From NCBI GenBank assembly GCA_023014365.1, contig JAEBUN010000005.1:1240001-1304000 (forward strand): a stretch of 64,000 bases of DNA, written 5' to 3'. The translations under genes were made by a program, and so were the position numbers. Origin of the DNA: Lepiota brunneoincarnata. Its lineage: Eukaryota > Basidiomycota > Agaricomycetes > Agaricales > Agaricaceae. This document shows, in pieces, positions 51,355 to 64,000 of the stretch (position 1 is the stretch's first letter; every line of letters begins with the position of its first letter). The notes beneath the pieces were generated by a model, which was given only the letters and a program-made list of their open reading frames with translations, was not told the origin of the DNA and did no database searches.

Positions 51355-52698
51355 ATGGTCGATCTCCATGACTGGGTCCTCGACGACATGGCTCCCGTCC
51401 CCGACCCATCCACCAAAAACCACATCCAAAGGCAGAAACCGAAACCTAAACCAAAGCCTCTCGCCTTGCAGGCCAAGTCTACCAGGACCACCCCCCCGTT
51501 GCCCCCGCGCAAGAGCGCCTCGTTCCTTTACCCTCCTCTCGCCGGCATGGAGGCAGTCAACGGAGACCACGGTAGACACGTCTCCGCATCGTCTATATCC
51601 TCCTTTCACTCTGTCTCCCTCTCTTCCGACACAGACCCGGGCACACCAAACTCAGTTTCCAACATGATCGCCACCTATCCGATCGACAGAGCACCCAGCG
51701 ATTCCACCTCCAGCCTCACAGAATCGTTTGAGCATATATCCATCCCCCCGCCCCTTCCCCAGCGTCCCCCCATCCCACCACGACCTGCTTTAACCCCTGT
51801 CCAGACGCCCCTCCCTTATGTTCCCCGCAAGCCTCCCCCTCCCCCACCCTCCCGTACCTCTGATCGCTCCTCTATCCAGAGCTCTGCCAGTTCCTCCCAA
51901 TCACGGCGCAGCAGCAGTAGCGTCCAAACGCCCACCCTTGTCGCCACCCTCCCCCTTCCCCCACCCCCATCAGCCCTCTCTCCCGCCGCCGCCAAAACCA
52001 AGCGACCTACACCCGTCCCCTCTACAGCCCGCAAGCGTTACCACGCCATTTTCACTGCAAACGTCATCCAACGCCGTCGCGCAGAGGTCCTCACCAAGTC
52101 AAAGAAACCACCCCTCCTTTCTCATACGGAAGCCAAGCGTACACGACAAGCTGCTGGGTGGCGCGGGCTCTCGGTGGATCTCATCACTGCTCTCCCTGAC
52201 GAGCCAAGTGATACTCAAAGCAGGAGCAATGGCCAGGCCCTTCCCCAGGTCGACGAGACTGTTGGCCCCGATGACCGTCTTGAGGGGAGTATTGTCAAGG
52301 CCATCTGGTCCCGCTCCAGGGTGGACAAGTCCAAGCTAGCCGATATCTGGTTGGTGTGGCTTTTTCGCATCCCATTATCTTTTCTGATCTTTTTTCGAAG
52401 GAACGAGTGTGATCCAAACGGGGCGGGTTCCCTCGACCTTGAGAGCTTCATCCGTGGCATGTGGCGTATCGATGAACACCTCCGCCGTATACAAAGTCAG
52501 ACTTATGCCCTCCGCAACGCTAGTTCCACCAGCCTTTCCTCCCTTCGCAGTGGCCTCGGCTCACTGAGGATCAAACCCTGTCTTGGCGGCCTCCATCGGA
52601 GCACCAGTAGGTCTTCGCTCGGAACATCCATCAGCAGATCTTCCAGTGTTAGTAGCCGGCATCCTCCTCCTCCTGTTCCCAAGATTGTTCTACGATAG
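51355..52698 (+). CDS. IRS4: EH-domain protein, Irs4/Tax4-like (increased rDNA silencing)
   Basis: Start 51355. A long Pro/Ser-rich N-terminus with SH3-ligand-like runs (PPPLPQRPPIPPRP, PRKPPPPPPS) covers about 240 residues. The C-terminal EH domain follows: GSIVKAIWSRSRVDKSKLADIW, then NECDPNGAGSLDLESFIRGMWRIDEHLRR, with an EF-hand-like DPNGAGSLDLESF loop. In yeast, Irs4/Tax4 regulate the phosphatase Inp51 and phosphoinositide levels. The intron inside the EH domain (52350-52400, 51 bp) is a multiple of three with no stop, so the unspliced frame stays open. The tail is Ser/Arg-rich. Convergent with the DNMT gene (120 bp). Confidence 0.78.
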   Translation: MVDLHDWVLDDMAPVPDPSTKNHIQRQKPKPKPKPLALQAKSTRTTPPLPPRKSASFLYPPLAGMEAVNGDHGRHVSASSISSFHSVSLSSDTDPGTPNSVSNMIATYPIDRAPSDSTSSLTESFEHISIPPPLPQRPPIPPRPALTPVQTPLPYVPRKPPPPPPSRTSDRSSIQSSASSSQSRRSSSSVQTPTLVATLPLPPPPSALSPAAAKTKRPTPVPSTARKRYHAIFTANVIQRRRAEVLTKSKKPPLLSHTEAKRTRQAAGWRGLSVDLITALPDEPSDTQSRSNGQALPQVDETVGPDDRLEGSIVKAIWSRSRVDKSKLADIWLVWLFRIPLSFLIFFRRNECDPNGAGSLDLESFIRGMWRIDEHLRRIQSQTYALRNASSTSLSSLRSGLGSLRIKPCLGGLHRSTSRSSLGTSISRSSSVSSRHPPPPVPKIVLR

Positions 52699-52817
52699 TC
52701 GACGTGTTTTGTCTTTATGGTTATTATTATTATTTGGGAGTTTCTTGGTCAAATTGGATACTTTAGATAATCACTCATTTAATCATTGCATCGCATTACT
52801 TTTTAACATGACATTGT

Positions 52818-55800
52818 TCACAAAATTGCACTCGCAGTCCTTTGTTTTTCCTCCCAAAGTTTTGTCAGTGCTACCCCCAACTCCTTTCCAAGGGCTAATG
52901 CCAACGGCACAGGCACTGCGTTTCCGATTTGTCGAATTTGCTGGCAAAAAGAAAGCCTTCCATTATCCGTGATATCCAAACTCCGAAGTTTACTCACGTC
53001 TTCATAAATACCTGAACCAGCTCTCGTCGACTCGAAGATGTAGTGATCAGGAAAGCCTTGGGCACGCGCACACTCACGGATCGTTACCATCCGTCGTTGC
53101 TATGGTATATACGTCAGTTAGAAAGGGAGGAGGAAATGAGGCCGACCAGAAGCCTACATTTGGATGTAGAGGCCTCGCGTTCTTCGTCGCAGGCGTGAGC
53201 TGTGTCATCGTACATGTAAAGTGACCGTCTGGGGACAGACGACCATAGAAGGCTAAAATGGACGTCAGTACCTGTAAGGCAAGAAAAAAGCTCAGGTACA
53301 TACAAACGTGTTGCCGGTATTTAGTTTTGCTGTTCGGCTGAAGAATCCGGGGTAAATCTATCATCGTTCTGTAAGTGGTGCGTGCGCCAAAGGGAACAGC
53401 GGGAGGTAGTCGCACCGTGGTGATCTGCGCCCCCCTCTAGCGGCACCGTCGTCGTTCTAACCAACCGAGGCAGTCGGCTGGGCACGTAGGGAGCACACAA
53501 AACAGAGAGTACTTACGCCTCAACAACCCGAGTAGAGAATCGCCTCGTATAATGCCCCTGCACTTTCTCCTCATCCCCCATTTGCTGCCGTAACCACATC
53601 TGGTACCGATTTTGTGGTCTTACAGCGTAATTGACGCCCCGCGGGTAGCCAGGGTACAGGTGAAACTCATTCGAGCCGCTGTAGACAGCATCGAGTTGAG
53701 GTATCCCGAGCTTGCGTGATCGTTGTCTGTCGAGCTGTTCGTCGGCAGGTGTTCGATCTATAAGGGTGTATGGATTGATCCTGGGAGGAGTAGTTAGTGC
53801 AGGTACAACAGATTTCTGTGGATGTACAAACCAATCGAATCTAGGCTGGAACGGGAACAATGAGTGCAAAGTATTAGAGTCATAATCAGAAAGTGGCGTA
53901 CCATGTCCCCGATCGCCGCTTCCACAGTGATGGGCTCCAGCGGCGCGAGTTGGTGCGTATCGCCAGGCACAAGGCTCCTCGTTGGTGGGGGTAGCTTGGT
54001 CCCAATAGGCAACGTTGGGCTCATCGCGCCTCTTTTCCACGCATATACAGGTATTGGATGTTTAGGCAAAGGTATTCCACGTTTCGCAGCCCAGAAAATT
54101 ACGCGGTCGCGACTTTGTGGCGTCCCGTATTGGCCTGCTTGTAGGAGCTTCCAGTGGACTTGGTAACCCAGTGCTACAAGTGTCCGCATAATAAATTTCA
54201 CGACGCCCGATTTAATACCGCCCGCGAGCACACGTCCAATTTGTTCACTGAGGAGAGGGTGGTTGAGTAGCCCACGCACATTTTCCAGTAGGAAGAAATC
54301 AGCAGCATAGTGCTCGAGATAGCTGAGCATGTTACAAGGCATTGTGGATCTGATATCATCCGCTTGCTGTCACAGAATAAGTCTATGCATTTTTCTGCGG
54401 ATGCATAGGAATCACCTTGTTGTGGTTTGCGCCACTAAAGGATTGACATGGAGGGCCTACGGCGAGAGATCAACGACAAAAAGAGGGGAGATGATCCATG
54501 CCTAACGAACCACCAAAGATAAAGTCAACTTCATTCTTATCTGGCATAATTGGACACTTCGTCTTGCCACCATTCGATACCAATGGTGGGGGATTTTTGC
54601 CTTGTTGAGTCTCTATTGCATGTTGGAGGAGTAAACTACTGTCTTGACAGTAGACCTTTGTCTGTGGGTGATTACGACTACCGCAGGGATTCAGACTCGA
54701 AGTCCCAGATGTGGGTCAAAGAGAAGGTCAACTCACGCATAGGTTTTTGCAGCCGCAGGTGAATACTCAACAGCCCACTTTGTCTCAACATATCTAGATA
54801 AATCCATCCCTGTCCCGAGTCCGCCTGCACCTAGTTAATGGAAGTGAGGTATGAATGCAAGAGACCATTGACTTAGATCACTCAACTCACCACTAAATAG
54901 TTCCAGGCCACGCAGTGGCCTGTTCCGTCTGAATAAAGCTTTGGCCCTTGCAAGTTCGTCCTTTCGTGTGCAAAAGCACTCATGACACTGCTCCAGGTCA
55001 CCCTGGTCAATGTGGAAAAGCCCTTGTTGCAGATCGCCTTTTTGGTTCAGGTAAAAGTGGTCATCCTGCTGAACCCAGTTGTTTATCTCTTCCTGGTCTG
55101 TCAGATGCTGCACAAAGCAGCGCCCACTGAACCGTTCTGGGTCAACCTCTCCAGTTCGAGATGTCAGATAAAGACGTCGCTGGAACTTGAGTAAATGGAG
55201 GTACAGTGGAATGTCCCAGCCTTACCTCATCAAAAGTCAGCTTTCCTGACCTGATAGTCTGTGGGTTATTATCCATCTTTCGGTGGAAGCGAGCATAGTC
55301 GTCATAGCGCCCCAGGTAGCGAACATGAATCTCAAAGTCGTTGGAATTGGTCCAGGAAGTGTCTGTGATCTGAGCAATTTCCAGCAGCTGGCTACCTTCA
55401 CTGACTGGTCGGATGTAAACAAATTCATGCACATGATAGGAGATGTTGTGTAAGGAGAACCCATTCCGTATTCGACGAACCTCATGGCCCTCGGCATTTG
55501 CAGCCTCCAGACTGCAGTTATAGCAGGGGCGATGGGAAGGTAGAGTTTGGAAAGCAAAATGGTATTCCTCGTCAGTTGGGAGGTTGATGAAGGCTGCATG
55601 CTCCTCATCCCAAAAAAACCTGGGAAGTTCCGTTATCCTGGTATCCACGAAAGCGCCTGACACAGTGCCCAACATACCCACAATGATAATCTTCAGATCG
55701 GGGATCACGGTCATCAAACGGTTCTTTTTCTTCTGCTCCTAACATCCGAACATGGCATTTCTTGAAAATGCTGGCTACATTGTTTGTCGCACAAGAATTG

Positions 55801-57686
55801 ATCAAATAAAGTGATTTGGAGTGAGCAGCCTCTTGTAGTATTGTCTTCGATCCATGAACAAGCCATTGCCCATGGAAGAGCTTGGCCTTCTTGTTCTCAT
55901 AAAAATAAAATACCTGACAGAACCTGACATACTGTTGAATATTCAATGACCACGGAAAAACATACATAAACCATACCATAGTTGATTCCCATATTGATTT
56001 GGTGACTGTGCAGCGGCGGTCTTATCGTTCTCAGCGCGCAGTCTATTAGGGATCTTCTCCGGGGATGACCATCACAATGTCGCCAGCCTGAGGGCTGTCA
56101 GGCTGCAAATAAGGGGATGTTGTGAGAAAGAAAGGGTAGCTACCACATATTCAACCTCATCAATTAGGACACTGGTGTAGTAGTTGTCATTGTTAGCTGC
56201 AGGCTGCCCCCAGACTATTGAGGTCGGATTTTCGTTATGCTCTTTTACTTCAGCGATCTCTTCCGCAACTTGGTGTGCTTCTTGAGGCTCCCCTATAATC
56301 CGGAAGCCATGGTTGAATAACTGCTCCGCAATTTGTCCGACGACGGGAGTAATGACAGTTGCTTTGGCTTGCTTCGGTCGCGAATGTGAGCTCGGATCGA
56401 GGGTTGCGCTCGATGCTTGTGACGTGTCCGTGGAAAAACCATCGGATGCTGGTAGTGTGCCAGTGGAAAAGCAATAAGGGCCCGTCACATCAGTTGTCAA
56501 GTATTTAAGTAGTGGGGAACGCTTAAGACTCAAACCACAATCCTCGCATAGAGGGAGGATGGCCGAAGCCAGGAATGCCCTCTGCAGCATGGTATGAGTA
56601 TTTCCAGCAGACGCAAATACCACAAGAAACCTACAACGTCATCGTTTTCCAGATCCTCTTCATCAAAATCACGCCCGAGAATCGCGTTGACTGAAGCAAA
56701 GCCAAAATTCATGTGTCGCGATAGCTCCGGAAGACGCAGTATAAATTCTTCGTAGGTGAGCCGAGGCTCTCGCATTGCCTCAGCTACGGCGAGGTGGAGG
56801 AGGCAAACTTGGCTCCAAAAAGGCACGAAGTGCTCCGAGTATGTTATTGACGGCTTTCCAAGGATGTACCAGGCTGCATCAGTACGGATATATATTTTCC
56901 TGTGATATCATAGTCTTATGAGCAATGGAAAGGAGAGGGGCGGGAAGGAGACATTCGCACTGGTCAACCTGGTCTTTGTCTTGGTCAAAAGAGTAGAAAC
57001 TCATTTCCAGAATCTGCGAGGTCCGAATGCGTGTCAGACAAAGGGTGGTCGCAGGACCAGTGTAATCAGAGACGGATCTAGTGTCCTCTTCTTCTTCGTC
57101 TTCCTCTGCGTCTTCCAACCAGGGTCTTGCATCTCCTGTAGCAACGTAACTGTTGTGTTGACCCAACTGAAGCTCAAGAAGCCGAGCCAGTGAGACCGGG
57201 TCATTGGTCTCTTGGTCAAGAATTGAGACATTTTGAAGGAGGCGGATGGGTATATCGGAGCCTTCAGAATCAGAGATTGCCAACTCTCCTTCCAGTACAA
57301 GAGGCTCCTCATCCTCATATTCATCCGTTTGGGCTGGTTCAAAGCTCAGGCAAAATCGCAGGAGAAAGAGTAGGGGCACACCTGAAAACTCGTCCTCTGC
57401 CTCTCCCTTGTCCGATTCGAAATCATACGCCGATAATGTCGGTGAGAGGGGCAGAGTTGGTGGGGCCTGGGAGTGTGTGCAATAATGTTAAAATGCTGAT
57501 AATGAGATAACCACGATGTTAATCAAGTGGTCAAGATGTTTGAACCTTGTTAGGGGATCTTGTGCTCCACTTCTGCTTCTTGGGAGGCGCCGCTCGACAG
57601 GGAGACACGGGCTCGAGATGTCGTTTGCTGTGTGGATTGAATGGAGCAACGTCGACAAAAACCGTATGGGCAGGAATGCCTTTCAT
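52818..57686 (-). CDS. DNMT1: DNMT1-type DNA (cytosine-5) methyltransferase with RFD and two BAH domains
   Basis: Maintenance-type methyltransferase of nuclear DNA. Start 57686 ([16 protein letters not shown]..), with the basic patch PPKKQKW as a likely nuclear signal, then an acidic region (EDEEEED). The DNMT1-RFD-like region is at about 56900-56500 ([18 protein letters not shown]). BAH1 starts near 56090 ([12 protein letters not shown]) and ends [13 protein letters not shown]2 runs about 55500-55030. The catalytic domain has motif [10 protein letters not shown], intron, [11 protein letters not shown]; motif [11 protein letters not shown] with catalytic Cys (about 54440); LLENVRGL (about 54290); [11 protein letters not shown] (about 54090); and motif [15 protein letters not shown] (about 52910). 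Many small exons. It ends KQRTASAIL. The call is firm; not every exon border is checked. Confidence 0.92.
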
Positions 57687-57810
57687 TCAGGGCAAAACAA
57701 CTGTATTGAGAGTGTTGTGAGGTAGTGTGGGAGGGAAAGCCAGGTTGACGTTGAATCACCGGCCCCACGCGGATTGTCGCGTGCCGTGTCCTTCTCACCC
57801 TCCCCACATT
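57687..57810. promoter_or_regulatory. Shared DNMT1/MCM7 divergent promoter
   Basis: Only 124 bp separate the two start codons. The MCM7-proximal third is CpG-rich. It carries CACGCG at 57766-57771 and CGCGTG at 57778-57783, a perfect 6 bp inverted repeat with a 6 bp spacer. Each arm holds the ACGCG core of the MluI cell-cycle box bound by fungal MBF. MBF control is inference. Confidence 0.6.
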
Positions 57811-60577
<2,767 letters not shown>

Positions 60578-60902
60578 GAGATTTCGACATGTCACAGCTA
60601 TGCTTGTTAGCTTTTCTAGTGTAGTGTATGAGGTTGTAACATTAGCTTTCTATCTATCCCTGACTAATCCCTCATCCGGGATATTTTTGGCCGGCCATTG
60701 ATTCCTCCCGTTCTCTCAAAGTCCGTCTTAGATGCAACAATGGTATCCACAGAATCAAGCCCTTTCGGGCCCAGGTTTAAAAGGTGGTTACATTCGCAAT
60801 AAATATAACGAACAAACTACATAGATGACGAAAAATCCAACGTCCCCATGAAAGCAAGAACGGAGGATGAGAATTAGCGCGTGTAACTCCACGACTAGTG
60901 TC
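60578..60902. other. Convergent 3' intergenic region (MCM7/KEX2)
   Basis: 325 bp between two facing stop codons; AT-rich with AATAAATATAA near 60800, which could serve polyadenylation. Nothing else is seen. Confidence 0.4.
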
Positions 60903-63810
60903 CTATGCTGTCGATGCATGCTCCCAACTTCCCTCCCCGCTCACACTCGCGCTCGAACTATGCTCCCCGGAAGGACTGATCAACTTCTCTTCCTGCTTCC
61001 CCTTGCCCTTTCCCCCGTCATCTCTCAGCCCAACCCCTTCATCATCTGATTCATCGCGATAGTGCTCCCGTCTAGGTGTTGTACCTTCAGTCACAGGATT
61101 TTCATCGTCTAAGAAACCGGAGTGGAATCCCAATCCCTCCGTCGACTGTGCTGGTGGCCCATGTCTCCTCAACCTCGTATTCTCATCCACATCGTCGTCA
61201 TCATCATCCGACACATGCCCGAATGCATCATACAGCTCCCTCGTTCGTCTGTTTCGACCAGCCCCACTCTCAGCCAGTGCACTCATCGACATCTCATCAC
61301 TACCCGCAAGGGTCACATACTCCGCTTGCCTCGTAGCCCGCCTACGTCGCCAGAAGAATATTCCTGCACCAACACCAAAGAGAATCACGAGTGATATGGC
61401 GCCGAAGAACCACTTCTGGTTCGAGATGAGATTGGACATGTCAGAGAACCAACCTTCGTCGGGAGTGGCATTGATGCCCGTGGCGCTAGCTTCAGTCGAT
61501 GAGGCTGTTGATGTTGGCTTTCCGAAGGCGGACTTGGAGTTTTCGCCTTCTTTAGTGCCGTGATCGCCTGGGAGGTGACTTGTAGGCTTGGGGTGTTGTT
61601 TGGTGGCTGTTGGTGAGGGGAGGATAGGGCGCATTGGCACTTCCTTGGGTGGAAGAACATCTTCGATGAATGGTACTTCGTACTGTCTTGTCTTTGCGGG
61701 ATCAATGGCGGAGCCCCAGAAGATCATATTCCAACCAAGAAACGATCCGTTGTTGTTTTTAGGATCGTTCTGATCTGAGACGTGGATCGTCCAGTCACCA
61801 ATGGGACTTTCACCCCTGGCAAAGCATCAGGACACTTAGGTATGACATGAGAGATACAAACTTACCAGTGTTTCACGCTCATGAAAGTCCAACCAGGGAA
61901 ACTAGTATTAGCGGAGTCATATTGACGTTTGCCGGCCAGCACACTCTTGATGCCGTTTGGGCTGACAATCTCCACCTCAACATCCCCCCGTCGGGTGTGC
62001 TGAATCCAAACTCTGACGTTGATATGCTCTAGGCTCTCAAAATTATTGTCCTCTAACATCTGCTTTGAGACGGTAATTGTGTTCCTTATGCCGCCAGGTC
62101 CAATGAACTGGCCACCGGTAAAGACGCCATTGATCTCCATCTGCCCATTATTAATTTGGATTGTTTCAGTGGCGATCCAGGTTTGTGGTTTGACAAGAGA
62201 CCAAGCCTGTGCAGCCTTGACAAAGGCATACGCATCGAGGGCTCCATAACCATACTTGTAACTGTAGAGCCGACCCGTTGCGGTTTTTTCCCAGTCTTGG
62301 TCGTCTGGGTTGACAATGCGCGCAGTTTCGATGCAAAGGTACTGGATATCGCGCCACCCAAGATCCGGACTATTTTTATCTGGGTCAGCGCTGAATGGTC
62401 CTGAGGCAGGAAAAGACATACCGGGCCTCCAAAGCCAAAGCGAATACACCTACAGCATTTGGTGCCGCTGCGGATGTGCCACCATGAGTAGTAGCACAAG
62501 AATTTTTGCCTTTGTCAGTCGTGACCTAAGCACAACCGTGAGATTCGACAGTTGATGAAGCTGGGTATGTCACTGACAATATGTTGTCCACTGCCAGAAC
62601 TATACGCCACGATCATGTTCGCGGCACAGGGTTCCGAGTAGTACGGATGCATGCCTTTATAGTCGATTGCAGCGACGGTAACAGAGTATATACTGTTGGT
62701 ATAGCCGTCGAAATTGCATTGGTCGCCTTGAGCAGCTCCGTTACCACTAGCGAAGACGAAGATCGAACCCTTGCCGCCACGACCATTATTGATACCATTG
62801 ACCACAGCTTTCTTGATCAGATACCCTGGACCCTCCATGGACTGACCATTGTCAGGTGGACCCCAACTGCAGCTGTAGATGGAAACATTGTGGAAACCAT
62901 AGTTGAGGGCAGCCGCCTCATCGACGTCCGAAATGGGTCCAGATAGGATGCGTACACCAGCGACTTTTGAGTCGTAGGCAATGCCGACACCACATACATT
63001 ATTTTTTTGTGCAGCCACTTGACCAGCACAGCGAGTTCCATGGTGATCATCGTAGTTCTTAGGTGTCGGAAGAGCTTGATGGTCGTTGAAATCATATGAA
63101 TCATCGGCATCCTTTGCAAAGTTGAGGAACGGAGAAAGAAGTGAAAGCGAAATATAAGGGCGCACAAAATTTTGAGCAAGATCTTCGCTCGTATAGTCTA
63201 AACCGTCATCCACTAGCGACGAAATTACGCCCTTCCCAGTAAATCCCATCTCCCACACAGGCGTCGCATTCATCATATGCTCCCGAAACTCGTTGTTGAC
63301 AAGATGCCATTGATCGGGGAAGAGGGGATCCTGAATGCCTAGTCTCGAAGCGATGGCACGAGAGGCGGATTCCGAGTCCGAGTCTCCAGGAGGACGCACC
63401 GAAGGTGGAGCACGTTTAACCCTTTGACGTAGCTCTTGCCTGGACAAATATTTGATAGAGGAAATAATTCTGCGCGCATGCTGCGCATCGTTGGAGCGTA
63501 TCGCTAGAGGCAATGCCGCTCTAATACGCAGATCTTCCAGGGTGCTGAGTACTCGATCCGGACGTTCCTCTCTTACCGACAGGTGATTCAAGTGTTTTGG
63601 AATGCGGACAAACCAGTGATGTTCAAGCTCTCCAGCTCTTTCAACCAATTCCACATTGAGTGTTCTGAGGACGTCGTCCAGCGACGCATGGGATGCGTGA
63701 GGGCTATGCTCAAGAACATAGTAGTCGTGTGTGTCGTAGGAACGTTTGGCGGGGAAAGCAAGGGTGTGCTGCAGCAGTAGAGCTAATACGAATGACCAGG
63801 AGAGGCGCAT
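60903..63810 (-). CDS. KEX2: Kexin (Kex2-like) subtilisin-family processing protease
   Basis: Late-Golgi, calcium-dependent serine protease cleaving secreted precursors after dibasic sites. Start 63810 with signal peptide MRLSWSFVLALLLQHTLAF. The propeptide carries several basic pairs (LRQRVKRAPPS, about 63410, a likely autocleavage site). Catalytic triad: Asp in SSLVDDGLDY, His in DDHHGTRCAGQVAA, Ser in HGGTSAAAPNAVG (about 62480). The oxyanion Asn lies in FVFASGNGA. The P domain runs about 62150-61730 (VSKQMLEDNNFESLEH.., GDWTIHVSD.., FLGWNMIFWG). A Ser/Thr-rich stalk follows, then one membrane segment WFFGAISLVILFGVGAGIFFW (about 61410-61345) and an acidic cytosolic tail with a run of six Asp, ending WEHASTA. 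Complete. Confidence 0.95.
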
Positions 63811-63859
63811 GAGCGGGTATGATGGAAGGAACCAAGCCTAATCATTCCAACGGCTACGG

Positions 63860-63963
63860 GCGGCGGCCAGCTCAGTGGATTAGAGCACTGCCACTAAGTG
63901 ACATGTCCCAATATGGGCTTGATGCCTAATGGACTTCTCCGACTATTTTTACCTGCCGCACCA
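63860..63963 (+). other. tRNA-like fragment (possible tRNA-derived relic)
   Basis: GCGGCGG (63860-63866) can pair over 7 bp with CTGCCGC (63953-63959), which is followed by ACCA. A D-arm-like GCTC-AGTGGATTA-GAGC (63870-63886) sits at the correct distance from the 5' strand. However, no anticodon arm or T-arm (no GGTTCGA box) can be drawn in the 66 bases between. It may be a decayed tRNA or tRNA-derived repeat, or chance. Confidence 0.25.
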
Positions 63964-64000
63964 TATGGTCCCTCGCAGGCAAACAGCGCTTATGGACTTC

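Overview
This window is nuclear DNA from a filamentous fungus, most likely a basidiomycete of the Agaricomycetes. The support is an intron-dense, compact layout: introns are mostly 50-55 bp with GT..AG borders, and many intergenic gaps are only 30-150 bp. The gene content also fits, with a fungal DASH subunit (Dad3), ATG9, a DUF1776 protein, an Irs4-type EH protein, a white-collar-2-type PAS/GATA factor and a protein resembling the mushroom Clp1 family. I cannot name the species from sequence alone; a Rhizoctonia-like genome is only an impression.

Layout. 0-11 kb: carboxylesterase cut by the left edge (-), CWF19L1/Drn1 (+), PLP aminotransferase (-) divergent from arginase (+), and a hypothetical gene (+). 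11.5-23 kb, all +: a long kinesin, an SDR polyol dehydrogenase, a WC-2-like factor and ARPC1/Arc40. 23.9-33.5 kb: Clp1-like BTB/POZ-type protein (-), Dad3, IPK1, isovaleryl-CoA dehydrogenase, Zn2Cys6 factor (all +), and LIS1/NudF (-). 33.5-35.6 kb: a poorly resolved stretch. 35.6-46.8 kb: ATP2, tRNA-Ser(AGA), DUF1776 protein, CPD1-like cyclic phosphodiesterase, Nudix hydrolase (+), cytosolic GluRS (-), and 2-isopropylmalate synthase (+). 47-64 kb: ATG9 (+), ECM15-like (-), IRS4-like (+), DNMT1-type cytosine methyltransferase (-) divergent from MCM7 (+), KEX2 (-), and a tRNA-like fragment at the right edge.

The genes are mostly conserved housekeeping functions: leucine synthesis (IPMS) and breakdown (IVD), arginine breakdown, dynein and kinesin transport, DASH, actin nucleation, autophagy, replication licensing, DNA methylation and secretory processing. 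I see no biosynthetic cluster, transposon or CRISPR array.

The most notable points are these. (1) DNMT1 and MCM7 share a 124 bp divergent promoter with a perfect CACGCG-N6-CGCGTG inverted repeat. (2) 2-isopropylmalate synthase carries its C-terminal regulatory module twice in tandem. (3) Twelve apparent frame breaks, all of the same +1 sense, sit in five conserved genes, mostly in short homopolymers; these look like consensus insertions rather than biology and affect every protein derived from this sequence. (4) There are two GC-AG introns. No clearly new system was found.
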